A program made the translations under genes and the position numbers. Positions 24,895-35,831 of a DNA stretch of 64,000 nucleotides are shown one piece after another. The first letter of the stretch is position 1, and each line of letters begins with the position of its first letter. The notes beneath the pieces are model-generated. The model saw only the letters and a program-made list of their open reading frames with translations. It was not told the origin of the DNA and ran no database searches. Source of the stretch: Stemphylium vesicarium (Eukaryota; Ascomycota; Dothideomycetes; Pleosporales; Pleosporaceae); assembly GCA_004380135.1 (NCBI GenBank), contig QXCR01000059.1, positions 62,001-126,000 of the forward strand, written 5' to 3'.

Positions 24895-26670
24895 CTAGTC
24901 ACTATCGCTGTCACTTGATGAATCGCTGCTGCTGCTATTGCTTGAACTGCCGCTCTCGTCTTCAGAGCTACTGGCATTCTTCTTGGACGAACCGTTGGAA
25001 TCGGATCCCGAGTCTGGATGGCTGCTGTCAGAGTCGGAGTCAGAGTCTGAATCCGAACTATCATCGCTGCTGCTGTCGGAACTGCTCTCGTCACTGGAGA
25101 CTTCCGACCTCCTCTTGCGCTTTCGTGCGTTTGATTTCGCTGGCTCAACGTGCTTCATCAGCGGGTTTAGAGATGATGTGGGTGGAATTGCAGGCGCAAC
25201 AGGTGCAGCACGTCCTAGAGCATTCAGAAGCGCTTCGGCCCGGCGTCGCTGAAGTCTCCTGATAAATCCAGGGCTGTATGGATGATCAGCCAAGTTTGCC
25301 AGATCGCCTTCAGTCCTCCTCCTCTTTCGCTCCTTGGCCATGCGCTCCTGCTCAGCTTCTTCTTGAGCTACTTTGCGGGCCTCTGCGTCGTCCATCTGTG
25401 CGTCTTGCTCGTCGAGGTCCTTCAATGTTGTGTGGCAACGTTCGCGCAGACGCTCAATGACACCCGCTCCTTGCAGACCAGCGACGTACGTGGTGAGTGC
25501 CTCCGAATGTTCGATTGGAATTCGGAAGATGTTTAGGGCGTTGTCAACGACGTCGTTTTGTTTGGCTTTGTTAAACTTCCAGTTGTCCCGATCGTTGTGG
25601 TATTGTGTGAGATACGCAATGTAGACTGTAGGGTCCTTCTTCTTTCCCTTGGCTGCGGCCGTATTCTGCGTGTTGGGTGTTTTGGTTGCAGGCTTTGGCT
25701 CCTCAGGCTTGGGGGTGGCCTTTTCAGCATCGGCTGGCTTGGGCGATGGCTTCTCTTCTGGTTTGGATTCTTTGGTCCTTAAACCTGCTGCTTCGTCATC
25801 GTCTTGCTTCTTTTCCAACTGGCCGTTCTTTCGTGCAGTCTTCTCTTCGTCGGCAATCAGGGCCTGTAAGACGAAGTTTGAGACCTCTGGGGGTTGCGAC
25901 ACTTCGCCGGTGCCCTTCTGCTCAGCGACCCAAGCCTTGAAGTAATCCTGGCCGGTGTTGCCGTCAGTTCTCTTGGTATCGGGGGTAAAGGCCACAGACT
26001 TCCGGCGGTCAGTCAGAGGCGGTGATCCAGAGGGATCCTTGCGGCTTGACTTCTTCACGGGCTTCTGCGGTGTTGCAAACGATGGTGTGTTCACATGCTC
26101 CAACTCGGTGGACGCAAGTAAAGTTGGGCGTTCTGCGGGTTCATCAGGTGAGAGAGCGGGCGCACGGCTGGATTTACCCAGTGGTTGAGTGTTGGCATTG
26201 GGTGCGTCTTGTTTCGATTTCCGGCGTTTGGCCGGCTTCTCCTTTTTCTTGCGGTAGTTGGAGTCTCCTTTAAGGGGTTTCGCACTCGCTGGGGCGTCCT
26301 CCGTCACCGCCTCCACCTCCACCTTTGCGCTCTCTACCACGGTGGGTTCTGGGAGCTCGTGATCGGCATGTCCGTTGGTTTCGTTTTCCGTGACGGCAAC
26401 CCGGCTCTTTTTGGATTCTTGCTCATGTTGCTCAGCTGGTTCATGTTGGTGTTTCCGCTTGCCAAGCTTGGATGAATTGCCATTTACGGCAGGCTCAATG
26501 CTTGATGCAGATTGGTCCTGGGATACCTGATGCTCGCCGTAAGATGCGGATGGTTGTGGGGCCTGTGATGGTGTTTGATGTTCAGGTACGGCGACTCCGG
26601 ACTGCTCCTGGTTCTTAAGGGCGAGACCTAACCTGCGCCAGGCGGGAACTCTTCCGGCGTCTTGGGCCAT
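24895..26670 (-). CDS. WKF-domain protein, probably nucleolar
   Basis: Single-exon frame of 591 residues. The N-terminal half is charged and low in complexity, with Lys-rich patches (RKKKEKPAKRRKSK) that fit nuclear localisation. Around residues 345-410 is the conserved block containing DNWKFNKAKQNDVVDNALNIF, the signature of the WKF domain (formerly DUF2373) found in eukaryotic proteins related to human C7orf50. A coiled Glu/Lys-rich segment follows, and the C-terminus is a long Ser/Asp/Glu-rich acidic tail (about the last 70 residues) like those of nucleolar Nopp140-type proteins. WKF proteins are generally linked to ribosome biogenesis. This is family knowledge, not shown here. It is divergent from the proteasome gene SCL1, with 345 bp between start codons. 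Confidence 0.8.
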   Translation of the reverse strand: MAQDAGRVPAWRRLGLALKNQEQSGVAVPEHQTPSQAPQPSASYGEHQVSQDQSASSIEPAVNGNSSKLGKRKHQHEPAEQHEQESKKSRVAVTENETNGHADHELPEPTVVESAKVEVEAVTEDAPASAKPLKGDSNYRKKKEKPAKRRKSKQDAPNANTQPLGKSSRAPALSPDEPAERPTLLASTELEHVNTPSFATPQKPVKKSSRKDPSGSPPLTDRRKSVAFTPDTKRTDGNTGQDYFKAWVAEQKGTGEVSQPPEVSNFVLQALIADEEKTARKNGQLEKKQDDDEAAGLRTKESKPEEKPSPKPADAEKATPKPEEPKPATKTPNTQNTAAAKGKKKDPTVYIAYLTQYHNDRDNWKFNKAKQNDVVDNALNIFRIPIEHSEALTTYVAGLQGAGVIERLRERCHTTLKDLDEQDAQMDDAEARKVAQEEAEQERMAKERKRRRTEGDLANLADHPYSPGFIRRLQRRRAEALLNALGRAAPVAPAIPPTSSLNPLMKHVEPAKSNARKRKRRSEVSSDESSSDSSSDDSSDSDSDSDSDSSHPDSGSDSNGSSKKNASSSEDESGSSSNSSSSDSSSDSDSD

Positions 26671-27015
26671 GATCAGATGCGGAATATGGATATCAGGAAC
26701 ATAAGATGCAGAGGTTAAATCGCATCGCGCATGACCGAATCAGCTGGTGCAAAGGGACCTGTCAGTTTGCGAAGATCGAATGAGAAGTCGCAGGCAGAGA
26801 ATTTCGGGGCTGATACTAAGGGGGCACAGACCAAGTGACGGCGATCCCAGAGCTCCAGGCCACAAGCAACGCGTAGAGCGACAGCCAACACCGACAACCT
26901 CGCCCTGCACTGCACCTAGACCCCGCGCCTTTTATTGAGCTTACGAAAATCTCCGGGAGCTGCTGCTGAAGCTGAAGAAGACTCTTAGCAATACAAATAT
27001 ACATCACCCGCCATC
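26671..27015. promoter_or_regulatory. Divergent promoter between WKF gene and SCL1
   Basis: 345-bp spacer between two divergent start codons, so both promoters must lie here or overlap the genes. No TATA-like element is evident; CACCTAG and short pyrimidine runs occur. Confidence 0.4.
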
Positions 27016-28044
27016 ATGTCTGGTGCGTTGTCGCTGCCCGCAAGCTGTTGTTTGCCGCATACATGCTAACAGCTGCCCCCGGCATGTAGGAAGCGCAGGC
27101 TACGATAGACACATTACCATCTTCTCGGACCAAGGTCGTCTATACCAAGTCGGTACGCACTCGATTGTCTCTTTATGCCGCCGGTGCAGCCATCATGGCC
27201 CCCGCCATGGCTTCCTCTTCACTGTAGCGATGCTAATCCGCCCATGTAGAATATGCATTCAAGGCGATTACGGCAGCAAACATCACATCACTCGGCGTGC
27301 GGGGAAAGGACTGCGCAGTAGTCATCTCGCAGAAGAAGGTGCCTGTATGTAGAGAACATGCGAGGGGCTGCACCGGATACTGATGTATGCACAGGACAAG
27401 CTCATCGACCCCGCCTCCGTGTCCCACATCTTCAGACTCTCGCCCTCAGTTGGCTGCGTCATGACTGGATCCATTGCCGATGCGAGAGCCTCGGTGAGCA
27501 GAGCGCGGGGTGAGGCTGCCGAGTTCCGCTACAAGTTTGGTTACGAGATGCCCTGCGATGTGCTTGCGAAGAGGATAGCCAACATCAGCCAGGTCTACAC
27601 ACAGAGGGTAGGGCTTAGCATAAAAGACGCCATGACTATGTACTAACACGGGTACAGGCTTACATGCGACCGCTCGGTGTGGCCACTACGCTCATCTCGC
27701 TCGATTCCGAATTCGGTCCCCAGCTCTACAAGTGCGATCCGGCAGGATACTACGTTGGCTACAAGGCTACCGCATCGGGCCCCAAGACGCAAGAGGCGCT
27801 CAACTTCCTCGAGAAGAAGCTGAAGAACAAGGAGCACGCCGAGGGTAACTGGGAAGAAGTCGTCGAGCTGGCAATCACGGCGCTGAGCACCGTCTTGTCC
27901 GTCGACTTTAAAAAGGGCGAGTTGGAGATTGGCATCGTAGGAGGACCCAAGACCAATGGCCAGGAAGGCACAGACTCCACTTTCAGGGCGCTCACCGAGG
28001 ACGAGATCGATGAGCGACTGCAATCAATCGCAGACAAGGACTAA
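27016..28044 (+). CDS. SCL1: 20S proteasome subunit alpha-1 (Scl1/PSMA6 type)
   Basis: Model: join(27016-27022, 27090-27152, 27250-27344, 27395-27607, 27658-28044), 254 residues. The four introns are 50-97 nt with GT-AG ends, and two end in ATGTAG. The protein starts [14 protein letters not shown] and contains [13 protein letters not shown], the alpha-subunit signature helix H0. [48 protein letters not shown] and [12 protein letters not shown] are diagnostic of alpha-1 rather than other alpha subunits. It forms part of the outer heptameric ring of the 20S core that gates substrate entry, and it has no catalytic Thr. The first exon is only 7 nt long. Length and residues match yeast Scl1 closely, so the assignment is firm. 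Confidence 0.96.
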
Positions 28045-29237
28045 GGAACAGCGACCATGGAGCTGGAAGGAGGGTGTGGGTCGCTCAGGTATGACCGCAC
28101 CATCTGAAGCATTACGATATGACAGGTAGCATGACACGATCTCAGACGTCAGACTTGCTCCAGTAGCATTATGAATAAAGACGTTAGACTGTACCTTTGT
28201 GCATAAGTGCAACCGTGAGCGAGGCCCCAAAGCCGGACGTGGGCAGGAAAAAGCGTACGACATCAGCCTAGACTCGACCTGATTAGTATGCCTATTCGCC
28301 CGTCGCGGCAGATTCCCATCGCCTCTCAGCTGCAACCGTCTGCACCCAACTCGTGAACAGCATCGTCAACGTCATATGACTGGCTCGCAGCATTCGGAGC
28401 GCCCAGCACAGCCGTCGCGTGGCTGACACCGCCTTTGCAGCCTGCAGCCTGCAGCTGTGGCTTTGGCGAGCGACGTCCGTTCGCAGCGCACTGTTCAACT
28501 CTACCCGGGCATGCCTTCAGGTTCATACTCAGCGGCCACGCGAAGAACGCACCGCTAATTATACACGTCGCCCAATCACTGCACGTGCTGCCGCTGCCTT
28601 AGACAGCTCGCTTTTGTTGCCTTACCCGATGCAGCCTGCTAGGACTGGCTCGCTAGGCCCGATTCTCCCAGTGGCGTCCCTAGGGCTGCTGAGGTAGACC
28701 AGCACAACGCTGTCCACTCCAGCTGGGAGGCTATCAGAGCGGAGCACCGAGAAAAGGAAGCTGGTAGCATTCCGGCGCACGGTTCCTGCATGTCTAGTTT
28801 CCCCATTGGAGTGGAGAATGATACTGACCGTCATGCTGCTCTGCCTACTCTCACACCTCCTCCCAAGCCTCAAGATGTACTACGCCGACCGCTGAATGGT
28901 GCAAATCCAGACGAACCTAGTACAGCTGGGAGCTACCCATGGTCCCAAAGTGGAGCTCGGCACTATGTAGCGGCGGGAGTAGCCCTGCAGGTAGCTTTGT
29001 TTCTATTCTCTACCCAAGCTGTCGACACTTGCTCATGGCCTACTACCTTCTTCACCATCGTGGGAGGGAACATCTGTTCGCTAATGGCTATTTAACACTC
29101 GCCACGTCGCCGCCTCAGTCTCCCATCCACAACAGCCATCCTCAGTTCAATTCCCGATATACGAGACTATACTTCCTTCTAACCATCCTACGCCTTCGTC
29201 GCCAGCCGACCTTCACTTCAAAAACCTAATAGTCATC
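28045..29237. other. Intergenic region
   Basis: No gene recognised. A 101-codon ATG frame at 28790-29095 (+) has a proline-rich start and a hydrophobic end, but no family resemblance and no splice support. Confidence 0.4.
28174..28179 (+). terminator. AATAAA polyadenylation-type signal for SCL1
   Basis: AATAAA about 130 nt after the SCL1 stop codon, at a plausible distance for 3'-end processing. Confidence 0.4.
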
Positions 29238-30045
29238 ATGTCTGACGGTCGTAAGGCTTTCCTCGCTCCTTCTCAACATTTCTCACCAACCTCATCCACT
29301 GACACCTTCAAGTCAACGATGCCCGCGCCATGCGTGTAGCAGAAATCATGACCGACTTTCGCAACCTCCAACACTACCTCGTTCAACTACGCGCAACACC
29401 GACAGCTGAAGAGTACTACCTAGATGGTTATTCCCTTCTCCGACAGTGCACGAGCGAGGCCCAGGCTATTCTTCAGACGCCATTCTCAAGCAGCGCTGGC
29501 TCAGGGGCAGGCGACCCAGAGCATGAGAGGCGGCAATTGAAGGCGTAAGTGACTTTACTCAGACCTGCGACACCTCCCCCTGGAGATCCTTGGGATGGAG
29601 AGTATAGGTGCATGGTGGACGTGGCATTGGCTCGAGATTGCTGATACCCTGTATAGTATCATTGTGGACGCAGCTGTGCGCCGGTTTCAGTGCCAACGCG
29701 CTTACCTCAGAGCTAATGCCGGCCTTCGATGGATGAATGCTCGACAAAGCATCTTGCGCGGCCAGAAGCCCGATGCCAGCCATTTAAGCGCGCTGCAGCA
29801 AGTAGATGCTACGTTGAGGAATGTACGTGTTTGCACTTCCCCCACTGAGCACGAAGCTCTCCAAACGACGGGACTTGAGAGAATGGCACTGGATGAGGGC
29901 TGACTGATTGCAATAGGAACTCATGGCCATGACGGATGCATACGTTGACAACACCCTGCGCTCTGCGGATGCTTCACAAGGCAAGTGGCTTAACGAAGAC
30001 CCTTCGTTGGCGCAAATCCAACAGAGCATCATGTCTCGACGATAA
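29238..30045 (+). CDS. Small hypothetical protein, four exons
   Basis: Model: join(29238-29250, 29313-29544, 29657-29822, 29917-30045), 179 residues. Donors are GTAAGG, GTAAGT and GTACGT; acceptors are CAAG, ATAG and ATAG; every join keeps frame. The product is soluble, mostly helical and hydrophilic, beginning MSDGLNDARAMRVAEIMTDF and ending in SIMSRR. It contains QHYLVQLRATPTAEEYYLDG and a Ser/Gly linker near residues 70-80. No transmembrane segment, signal peptide or catalytic motif is visible. I do not recognise the family. The frame-preserving introns argue that the gene is real. Confidence 0.62.
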
Positions 30046-30668
30046 GCGATACGCCGCAACGACAATGCCTTTCGACTTCCGATATCATACCTTGGTCGCA
30101 TTTCCTGACACGATACCCATCCCATACACGTCATCTCTTTTTCCACGCCATCTCTGGTTCTGCGCGCTACATATTATGGACGCTTCATTACGCTTTCTTC
30201 TCAATTATCCGTAGTGTTTCCAGGCATCCCTTCCCCAGATTACGCCCGCATCGCCTATCAGCTCTCCTCTATCCCCCCAACAATAATAGTGCTGGTCACG
30301 CCTTATTTCGTTCACGAAGCATACAAAGTTTGCTCGTCGTCGGTTATGCAGTTTTTTGGGGCGATGGCTGGTCTTAGCGCTGGTGTTGGCGTTTAGCTAG
30401 ACCGTGTCTACGGGATTTCTTCATTCTTTCTGGAAGGCGCATGCGATCGGTGACATGTCCGCGACGACGAAGTATCATGTGAGCCTTGCAGTTTGGGACC
30501 TTGTCCATCATTTCACTCGGTGCGGGTTTTGCTATCTTACTTCCATAGCTTTCACTTCATGTATATAATTCCAATAAATTCTTCAACACCCATTCTTGCG
30601 AACCTCCAAAGCTCAAAATCTTCAAGCCCGAACTGCCTACAGCAATCCTCGGTAAAGCAGTAGCTACA
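30046..30668. other. Intergenic region
   Basis: No gene recognised. A 60-codon frame at 30214-30396 is hydrophobic but lacks an ATG and has a stop immediately upstream. Confidence 0.35.
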
Positions 30669-31247
30669 ATGCCGGGACGGTGGTCCTACGTCCAATTCGC
30701 CCTTCTGGACCCTCAGCAGCCCTACCTAGCGGCCTTAGCCTCTTCCCCACCTACTTCGTAGCGCATGATTCAAGTTCAGCTCGACAGGCCTCGTCAAATC
30801 CACCGTTTACGGGACTCGATCCACGTGCCAAACGGCCGACGGGTGAATACGACACGATACCACAGGCCACGATATACCAGCCAAAACACAAGCGCAGATC
30901 GGAGCGACGTTGAAACGCCGTCATCAGCTACTTTGACGATCTGCGATGTCGCAGGGCTGAGTTGCATGAGTTGAGGTGCCGGCTGCCCTACGAAATTTCC
31001 GAAACACATGTACACAGCCTCGTGATCGTCAAGAGTATCTCCGATGCACAGATGCGACACAAGCAAGATATGGAGATCTCGGTATATCCGTCTCTGAGCA
31101 CGACGGACTACGACGACGGCTACTGCAATCCTGCAGATCCATCTTGTGAAGATCTTTTGTATCGGCGGTGCTGTTGTGGTTGCGGTTGCATATGCACTAC
31201 TATACTGCGCCCTCCTCAGAACCCTCCGTTCCCCACCTCCGGCGTAA
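30669..31247 (+). pseudogene. Decayed gene for a C-terminally anchored membrane protein
   Basis: The clearest part is the 3' end. A 55-nt intron at 31082-31136 (GTATAT donor, CTGCAG acceptor) joins in phase to an exon (31137-31247) encoding IHLVKIFCIGGAVVVAVAY and LLYCALLRTL, a single membrane span followed by a short basic tail and stop. Upstream the same frame is open from 30914 and reads as a helical domain with YFDDLRCRRAELHELRCRL. It is cut by a TGA at 30911-30913, continues upstream in the same frame, and then a frame change is needed near 30758-30770 to reach an ATG at 30669 (MPGRWSYVQFALLDPQQ). One frameshift and one nonsense codon suggest a pseudogene. An unseen intron could also explain part of this. 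No family recognised. Confidence 0.38.
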
Positions 31248-31986
31248 GAACTTCGATCGTAATCGCAGATTCGGCCATCGCCTTGAAGCGAGAAGGAAAA
31301 CGTGTCGCATCCCTGTCAGTGTTCGAGGGCGGCAGTAGGTAGTACACGCGTTAAGGCTGGATTGGGACTAGTACTGCACTCGGGGTTCCCGAGGTCGTGG
31401 GAGGTTGGTAGGCTTAGCGATTGCGCGCACCGGCTTTTTGCTGCATCCTGCATGCTGCGAGGTTCTGCGAGGGTTTACGGGCTTTGTGGGGATGCGTATC
31501 GGAGGTGCATTCAGCGGAGGAATTGTGAAACTGAAACTTGTGTTTTAGGAGGGTGGGTTGGGGTGTGTGTGTGTGTGTGTGGGTAAGGTTGTTGGGCAGG
31601 TAGGTATGCGCGGCGTAGGATGACCTCGGGATGGCTGAGCGGAGTGGATTCGGTAAGTACCTACCTACACGGTCGCGGACTGTCCGCGCTTTCAACGACA
31701 GACTTGCCGTCTGAGTCTTCTTATTTTGCGAGATTTATTAAAAGTTTGTATTGAGGGTCGCTGCATCTTCAGTCAGATATGCTCGTGTGGATCACGATGG
31801 GGTTGAGGGTGGCAGATATTTGATTTCATTTGTGGAATTTAGAATACAGGCTACTGAACAACTAAGAATGTTGAGTATGCATGGTTTCCCAAAGATTTTT
31901 CGAGTCGGAGGTCCAAGTCATTCTCTTGAACACACTCACGCGGTCTGTTGTCTACCTCCGCTACCGTCCGCATCCACACCCACCTC
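31248..31986. other. Intergenic, with a (GT)9 microsatellite
   Basis: Holds a (GT)9 repeat at 31563-31580 and the 3' side of the RING gene. No gene recognised. Confidence 0.45.
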
Positions 31987-33630
31987 CTACAAACCTCTCT
32001 GCATCACTACATCCAACTCCTGCCTCTGTCTCTCAAACAAAGCCTCAATCTCGCGTCCATGCCTCCTCACAACCTCCATCACCTGCTTAGCCCTCCTCTC
32101 CCGCTCCAGAACCTGTGCTTCACGCCTCGCCAACTCAGCCTCCTGCGTCCTGAGAGTTTGTCCCTGGGTCATCAGCCAATCCCCAATCATCGCAGTTCGA
32201 TTCGGGACGCGAGCGCGGTTGGATTCGAGGGCTGTGATGGTTTCGGCTACGGTGAGGATTGCGGGCGGAGGTAGAAGGGGAGATGGAGGTGGAGGGCTGT
32301 ATTCTGGTGAAGGGGAAACCTCCCATGGAGCTGTCTCGCATACTGGGGTTGCTGCAGCGGAGTTGCGAGGGAGAGCTTGACCGGTAGAACGACGGTGGGC
32401 CTCCAATGAACCTGAAGCACCGCGTCGCACCCTGGTCTCGCTCATTGCCTGTTCCCATGGGGCCAACCGCATCGTGTTGATGAGACGGTTAAATGTGCTG
32501 GCTCTAGGTCTGCCGCCGGGGTTGCTTCCTCGCCTAATGCCTGCATCAGTTACTGTTGCACTCCTGGCATCGCGGGCGCTGTTGCTGCTGCTGCTGTTGC
32601 TGTTGTTGTTGTTGTTGTGGCTGTGGTCACTGCCACTTCCAGACTCATGTCCCTCACGCCCACCACTGAGTCGCTTACTCTGGCGCTTCGAGCTTCTTAT
32701 GGTATTCCTAGCCCGCTGGCGTATATCCTCTATATCTCGAGTGAGATTCTCAAAGTTCCGTACTTGAGTCGCAAAGTCTTCTTCTCGTTCTGCCTCGGAG
32801 TCCGAGTCGATGACGATGGGTTGCTGGGTGCGCTCTGCTCGGTGGCGTGGACGCGTGGTAGCTCGCTGGATCTCTACGCTGGGACTCATACCGGCACGTC
32901 CAGCGTTGCCAGCAATGGTCTGCTCGTGGAAGTCCGGAATTTGGCTGGCTTGGCCTTGGGTACCGGCGATATCAGCGCCAATGCCGTTTAGTCCATGGAA
33001 CATATCCGCCATTCTCCTCGAGGCATCGGGGCTTTGCCCTCGAAGCTGGAAAACCGGGGCAGGAATCCAAACTGTGCGACACAATGGACACTTCTTCTCT
33101 GCGTGAGGCCGATTCTCTAACATCTTTTGTAGACACGTAGCTCCGATGTGGTGGTTACATCCTGCGATACCCGTGATGCGCAGACAGGGCTCTGTGGTGT
33201 AGGCGTCGAGGCAGATGGTACATTCGTCTGTGTCGGAGTGAGGAGCGGTCGGTGAAGTGTGCAGGGTTATGAAGTTCGCTGTAGGTGAGGCGATGGGCGA
33301 CCTGGGTGATGCTACTTCTTGGCGCGGTGGAGGGCGAGTGAGGTAGGCATATCTGTCGTATGGAGATGGAGAAATAGGCGGAGGCGAAAGGTATGGAGGC
33401 GACCATAGAGTCGAGTATGAATGTAATGGAGAAATTGGGGTTCCTTCGCCCTTGTGTGCCTCTGGTACAGGTGAGGGCGCGAATTGTATCGGAGAAGTCG
33501 GGACACTCTCGCGGGTGCGCGCTTCTGATACGGGCGAGGGCACGAAGCCTCCGATGAAGGTATTCGGCGGCAGGGTTGGAGAACGTGAAGTTGGAGCGAA
33601 GGGTGCCGACCGGCGGTTTCGGTTCGCCAT
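31987..33630 (-). CDS. RING-finger protein, putative E3 ligase (copy 1)
   Basis: Single-exon frame of 547 residues. A Pro/Ser-rich N-terminus (1-130) is followed by a RING-type domain with Cys137, Cys140, Cys158, His160, Cys166, Cys181 and Cys184 (DECTICLDAY, GCNHHIGATCLQ, CPLCRTVW). The position that usually holds the fifth zinc ligand is Gly163. A Ser/Asn-rich disordered middle with a poly-Asn/poly-Ser run follows, and the C-terminus (about the last 70 residues) is a strongly charged coiled coil. RING proteins pass ubiquitin from E2 enzymes to substrates; the substrate is unknown. It stands in tandem with a second RING gene just upstream on the same strand, with similar size and domain order, which suggests a duplicated pair. 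Confidence 0.78.
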   Translation of the reverse strand: MANRNRRSAPFAPTSRSPTLPPNTFIGGFVPSPVSEARTRESVPTSPIQFAPSPVPEAHKGEGTPISPLHSYSTLWSPPYLSPPPISPSPYDRYAYLTRPPPRQEVASPRSPIASPTANFITLHTSPTAPHSDTDECTICLDAYTTEPCLRITGIAGCNHHIGATCLQKMLENRPHAEKKCPLCRTVWIPAPVFQLRGQSPDASRRMADMFHGLNGIGADIAGTQGQASQIPDFHEQTIAGNAGRAGMSPSVEIQRATTRPRHRAERTQQPIVIDSDSEAEREEDFATQVRNFENLTRDIEDIRQRARNTIRSSKRQSKRLSGGREGHESGSGSDHSHNNNNNSNSSSSNSARDARSATVTDAGIRRGSNPGGRPRASTFNRLINTMRLAPWEQAMSETRVRRGASGSLEAHRRSTGQALPRNSAAATPVCETAPWEVSPSPEYSPPPPSPLLPPPAILTVAETITALESNRARVPNRTAMIGDWLMTQGQTLRTQEAELARREAQVLERERRAKQVMEVVRRHGREIEALFERQRQELDVVMQRGL

Positions 33631-34195
33631 GTTTCAGTGTGGCTGATGTCGCGTAATCGGTTATTGCTTGGGTTGTGTGTTTGGCGTGTGGTGTGTTGTT
33701 GAAGTGGAAGAGAGAGGCAGGCAGTGAGAAGTCACCGGCGACTCTTATAAGTAACAACGAACGTGAGTGGGGAGCGGTGAGAGTACCGCGGGAGAAAAGT
33801 GGGCGCCACAATAGCAATCGACTATTGTTACGACAGAAGTCAGTGTTACGGTGGTGAAGGGGGGCCGGTGAATGCTTGACCAAGTGGGTGAGCAGTATTG
33901 TCATACATCGCCAATGGTAGGGAACGTGAGTGAATTGATCTATATGATGACTTTTGGGGTGACGCAATTTCATGTCTGCGAAAGAAAGAGTAGGGAAAAC
34001 AGCAATGTAGCGACAGGAACATGCGTTGGTAGCTTCGGACATGAGCGGAAGCTATGTGGTAGCCCTGAAATACTAGAGGAGCTCAGAATCGCAGTCAGCC
34101 ACAGCCTCGAGCGCAAGAAATAACATCGCGACCCCGCTCGATTTCCAATTTACCACAAATCCTCGATAGTACCCTGACTTACCTATCGCGCTCAT
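33631..34195. other. Spacer between tandem RING genes
   Basis: Holds the promoter of the downstream RING gene and the 3' end of the upstream one. Long frames here on the minus strand are shadows of the RING gene. Nothing else seen. Confidence 0.4.
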
Positions 34196-35831
34196 CTAGC
34201 TCAATCGGTCACGCACCGCTCCATCCCGAAGTCCGCGTTTCGGCAGCAAACTCCCTTTGAGGTTCGCCAGACTCGGGAATCGTCTCGGCAGCGACTCACG
34301 CCAACCATGACTTGCTAGATTCTGCCTGGGATCTCTAATGCTGTGTGTACGTTCAAGCCCAGACATGGAAGGCCGACTGTTAGCAGTCGGAGCAGAGTGT
34401 AGGGTAGGGCGGTCGAGGAGATTACCCAGACTTGAGCGGCGCTGGGGGAGACGCGGAGGTGCAAATACGGGTGTGCGGATTATGTGATTCTCTGGTGGAT
34501 CTGTGAAGGAGACTTGACGGTCTCCACGTGGGCGAGGAGGCCAGTCTGCGTCGGACCTAGGTGCTGAGGTGCGGTTTTGCTGTAGCGCGTGTGACTCTAT
34601 GACCGATTGTTCAAGAAGATGCGCACCGCATTCCGCGGAGTTCCGTCTTAGGTTACCCGGCTCCTGTATAAGACTCTGAGAGTTTGTACGATTCTCGGCA
34701 ATGCTGCTGACTTCTGAGACTACGGAATTAGGAGCTGCAACAGGTTCTGCGGGCGATGATGCAGTGCTCGCTCTAGACTCTGGCTGAGATGTAACATTCG
34801 TTGTTCTTCGGATGGAAGCTCGAGTCGGAGCTGGTGGGAACATGTCCAACGAAGCATCGAGGTCGTAATACCGTTCGGGTTGAACCGAGACACCCCAGTT
34901 CTCGTTCATTCCCTCCCATGGCCGAGACCGTAATAGCGGATGGATGTTCAGTTCGTTAGAAGACGGACCAGTGCTTGGGTAACTCTCCTCTAGAATGACA
35001 GGTCCATCTTGCGCCGTCGTTGACATACGATCTGTCTCACCCGCAGCCGAATGGGCATCGTTGCCTAGATTCACCGCAAACGCCTCCATCCAGCCTCTTT
35101 GGGTCATGATGTCCCTTTGACTCATAGTCTCTGGCCGTTGGCGCATCTCACGACCTCGTAATGTAGTGCCCGACAACGCTGGGGCCACAGCATCATATGC
35201 AGTCTGTAGCTCTTGGTGGATTCGTCGGGCGCGGCGCTCTACCGCTTGGAGGCGAACCCGAGTATCTGCAGTGATTGTAGCCTGCTGGTTACTAATGTCT
35301 TGAACCAAATCCAGCCGTCGGAAAACCTCATCTAGGTGAGCTGCGATCATTTCGTCGCTCGAACTATGCTCGCGCTGTAGCATGCGCTGGGCTCGACGAA
35401 ACCTCGTTCGTGATTCAACTAACACGGGTGCTTGGGGCAGACTGGCTACTGTCAAGGCTTCCATGGCTGCCGAAACTCTTGTTGTTCTCGCAACAGACGT
35501 CCGCTTGTACCATTCTCTCCGACATTGTGGGCAGGTATTGCTTCTCGGGCTATCACTGTCAAGATAGGCGTCGAGACAGCCTTGACCGAAGCGGTGGTAA
35601 CAGTCCTTGATGAGCACAGTGACTGCTTTGTGTGAAGGGCCGTAAAGGTTCAGGCAAATGCAGCATGATTCGTCGGAGGCGGCTGTCGGTATCGGCACGA
35701 TTCTCGATCGCTTGAGGGATTTGAGGCTACTAACGGCACTGCTAGTCTCGCTACATGTTATTGTTAGTCGCGTTAAGGATCTGAGATGAAGCGTCCACAT
35801 ACTGTGAAAACACCGAAGATAGTGCTGGCAT
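34196..35831 (-). CDS. RING-finger protein, putative E3 ligase (copy 2)
   Basis: Model: complement(join(34196-35750, 35803-35831)), 527 residues. The 52-nt intron has GTATGT, CTAAC and TGTAG signals and joins MPALSSVFSH in frame to the main exon. The alternative without splicing starts at 35800 and would translate the intron, so I prefer the spliced model. RING ligands are Cys39, Cys42, Cys60, His62, Cys68, Cys83 and Cys86 (CCICLNLY, DCYHRFGQGCL, CPQCRREW), again with Gly (residue 65) at the fifth-ligand position. Helical segments rich in Arg/Glu follow (about 100-180), then a long disordered Ser/Arg/Pro tail. Its function is presumably as a ubiquitin ligase. Confidence 0.75.

Noticed and set aside
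28790..29095. 101-codon ATG frame between SCL1 and the four-exon gene
   Set aside because: Single short frame without family match. It could be a small gene, but nothing beyond openness supports it.
33155..34042. 295-codon minus-strand frame
   Set aside because: It overlaps the RING gene in another phase. The RING motif shows which frame is real.
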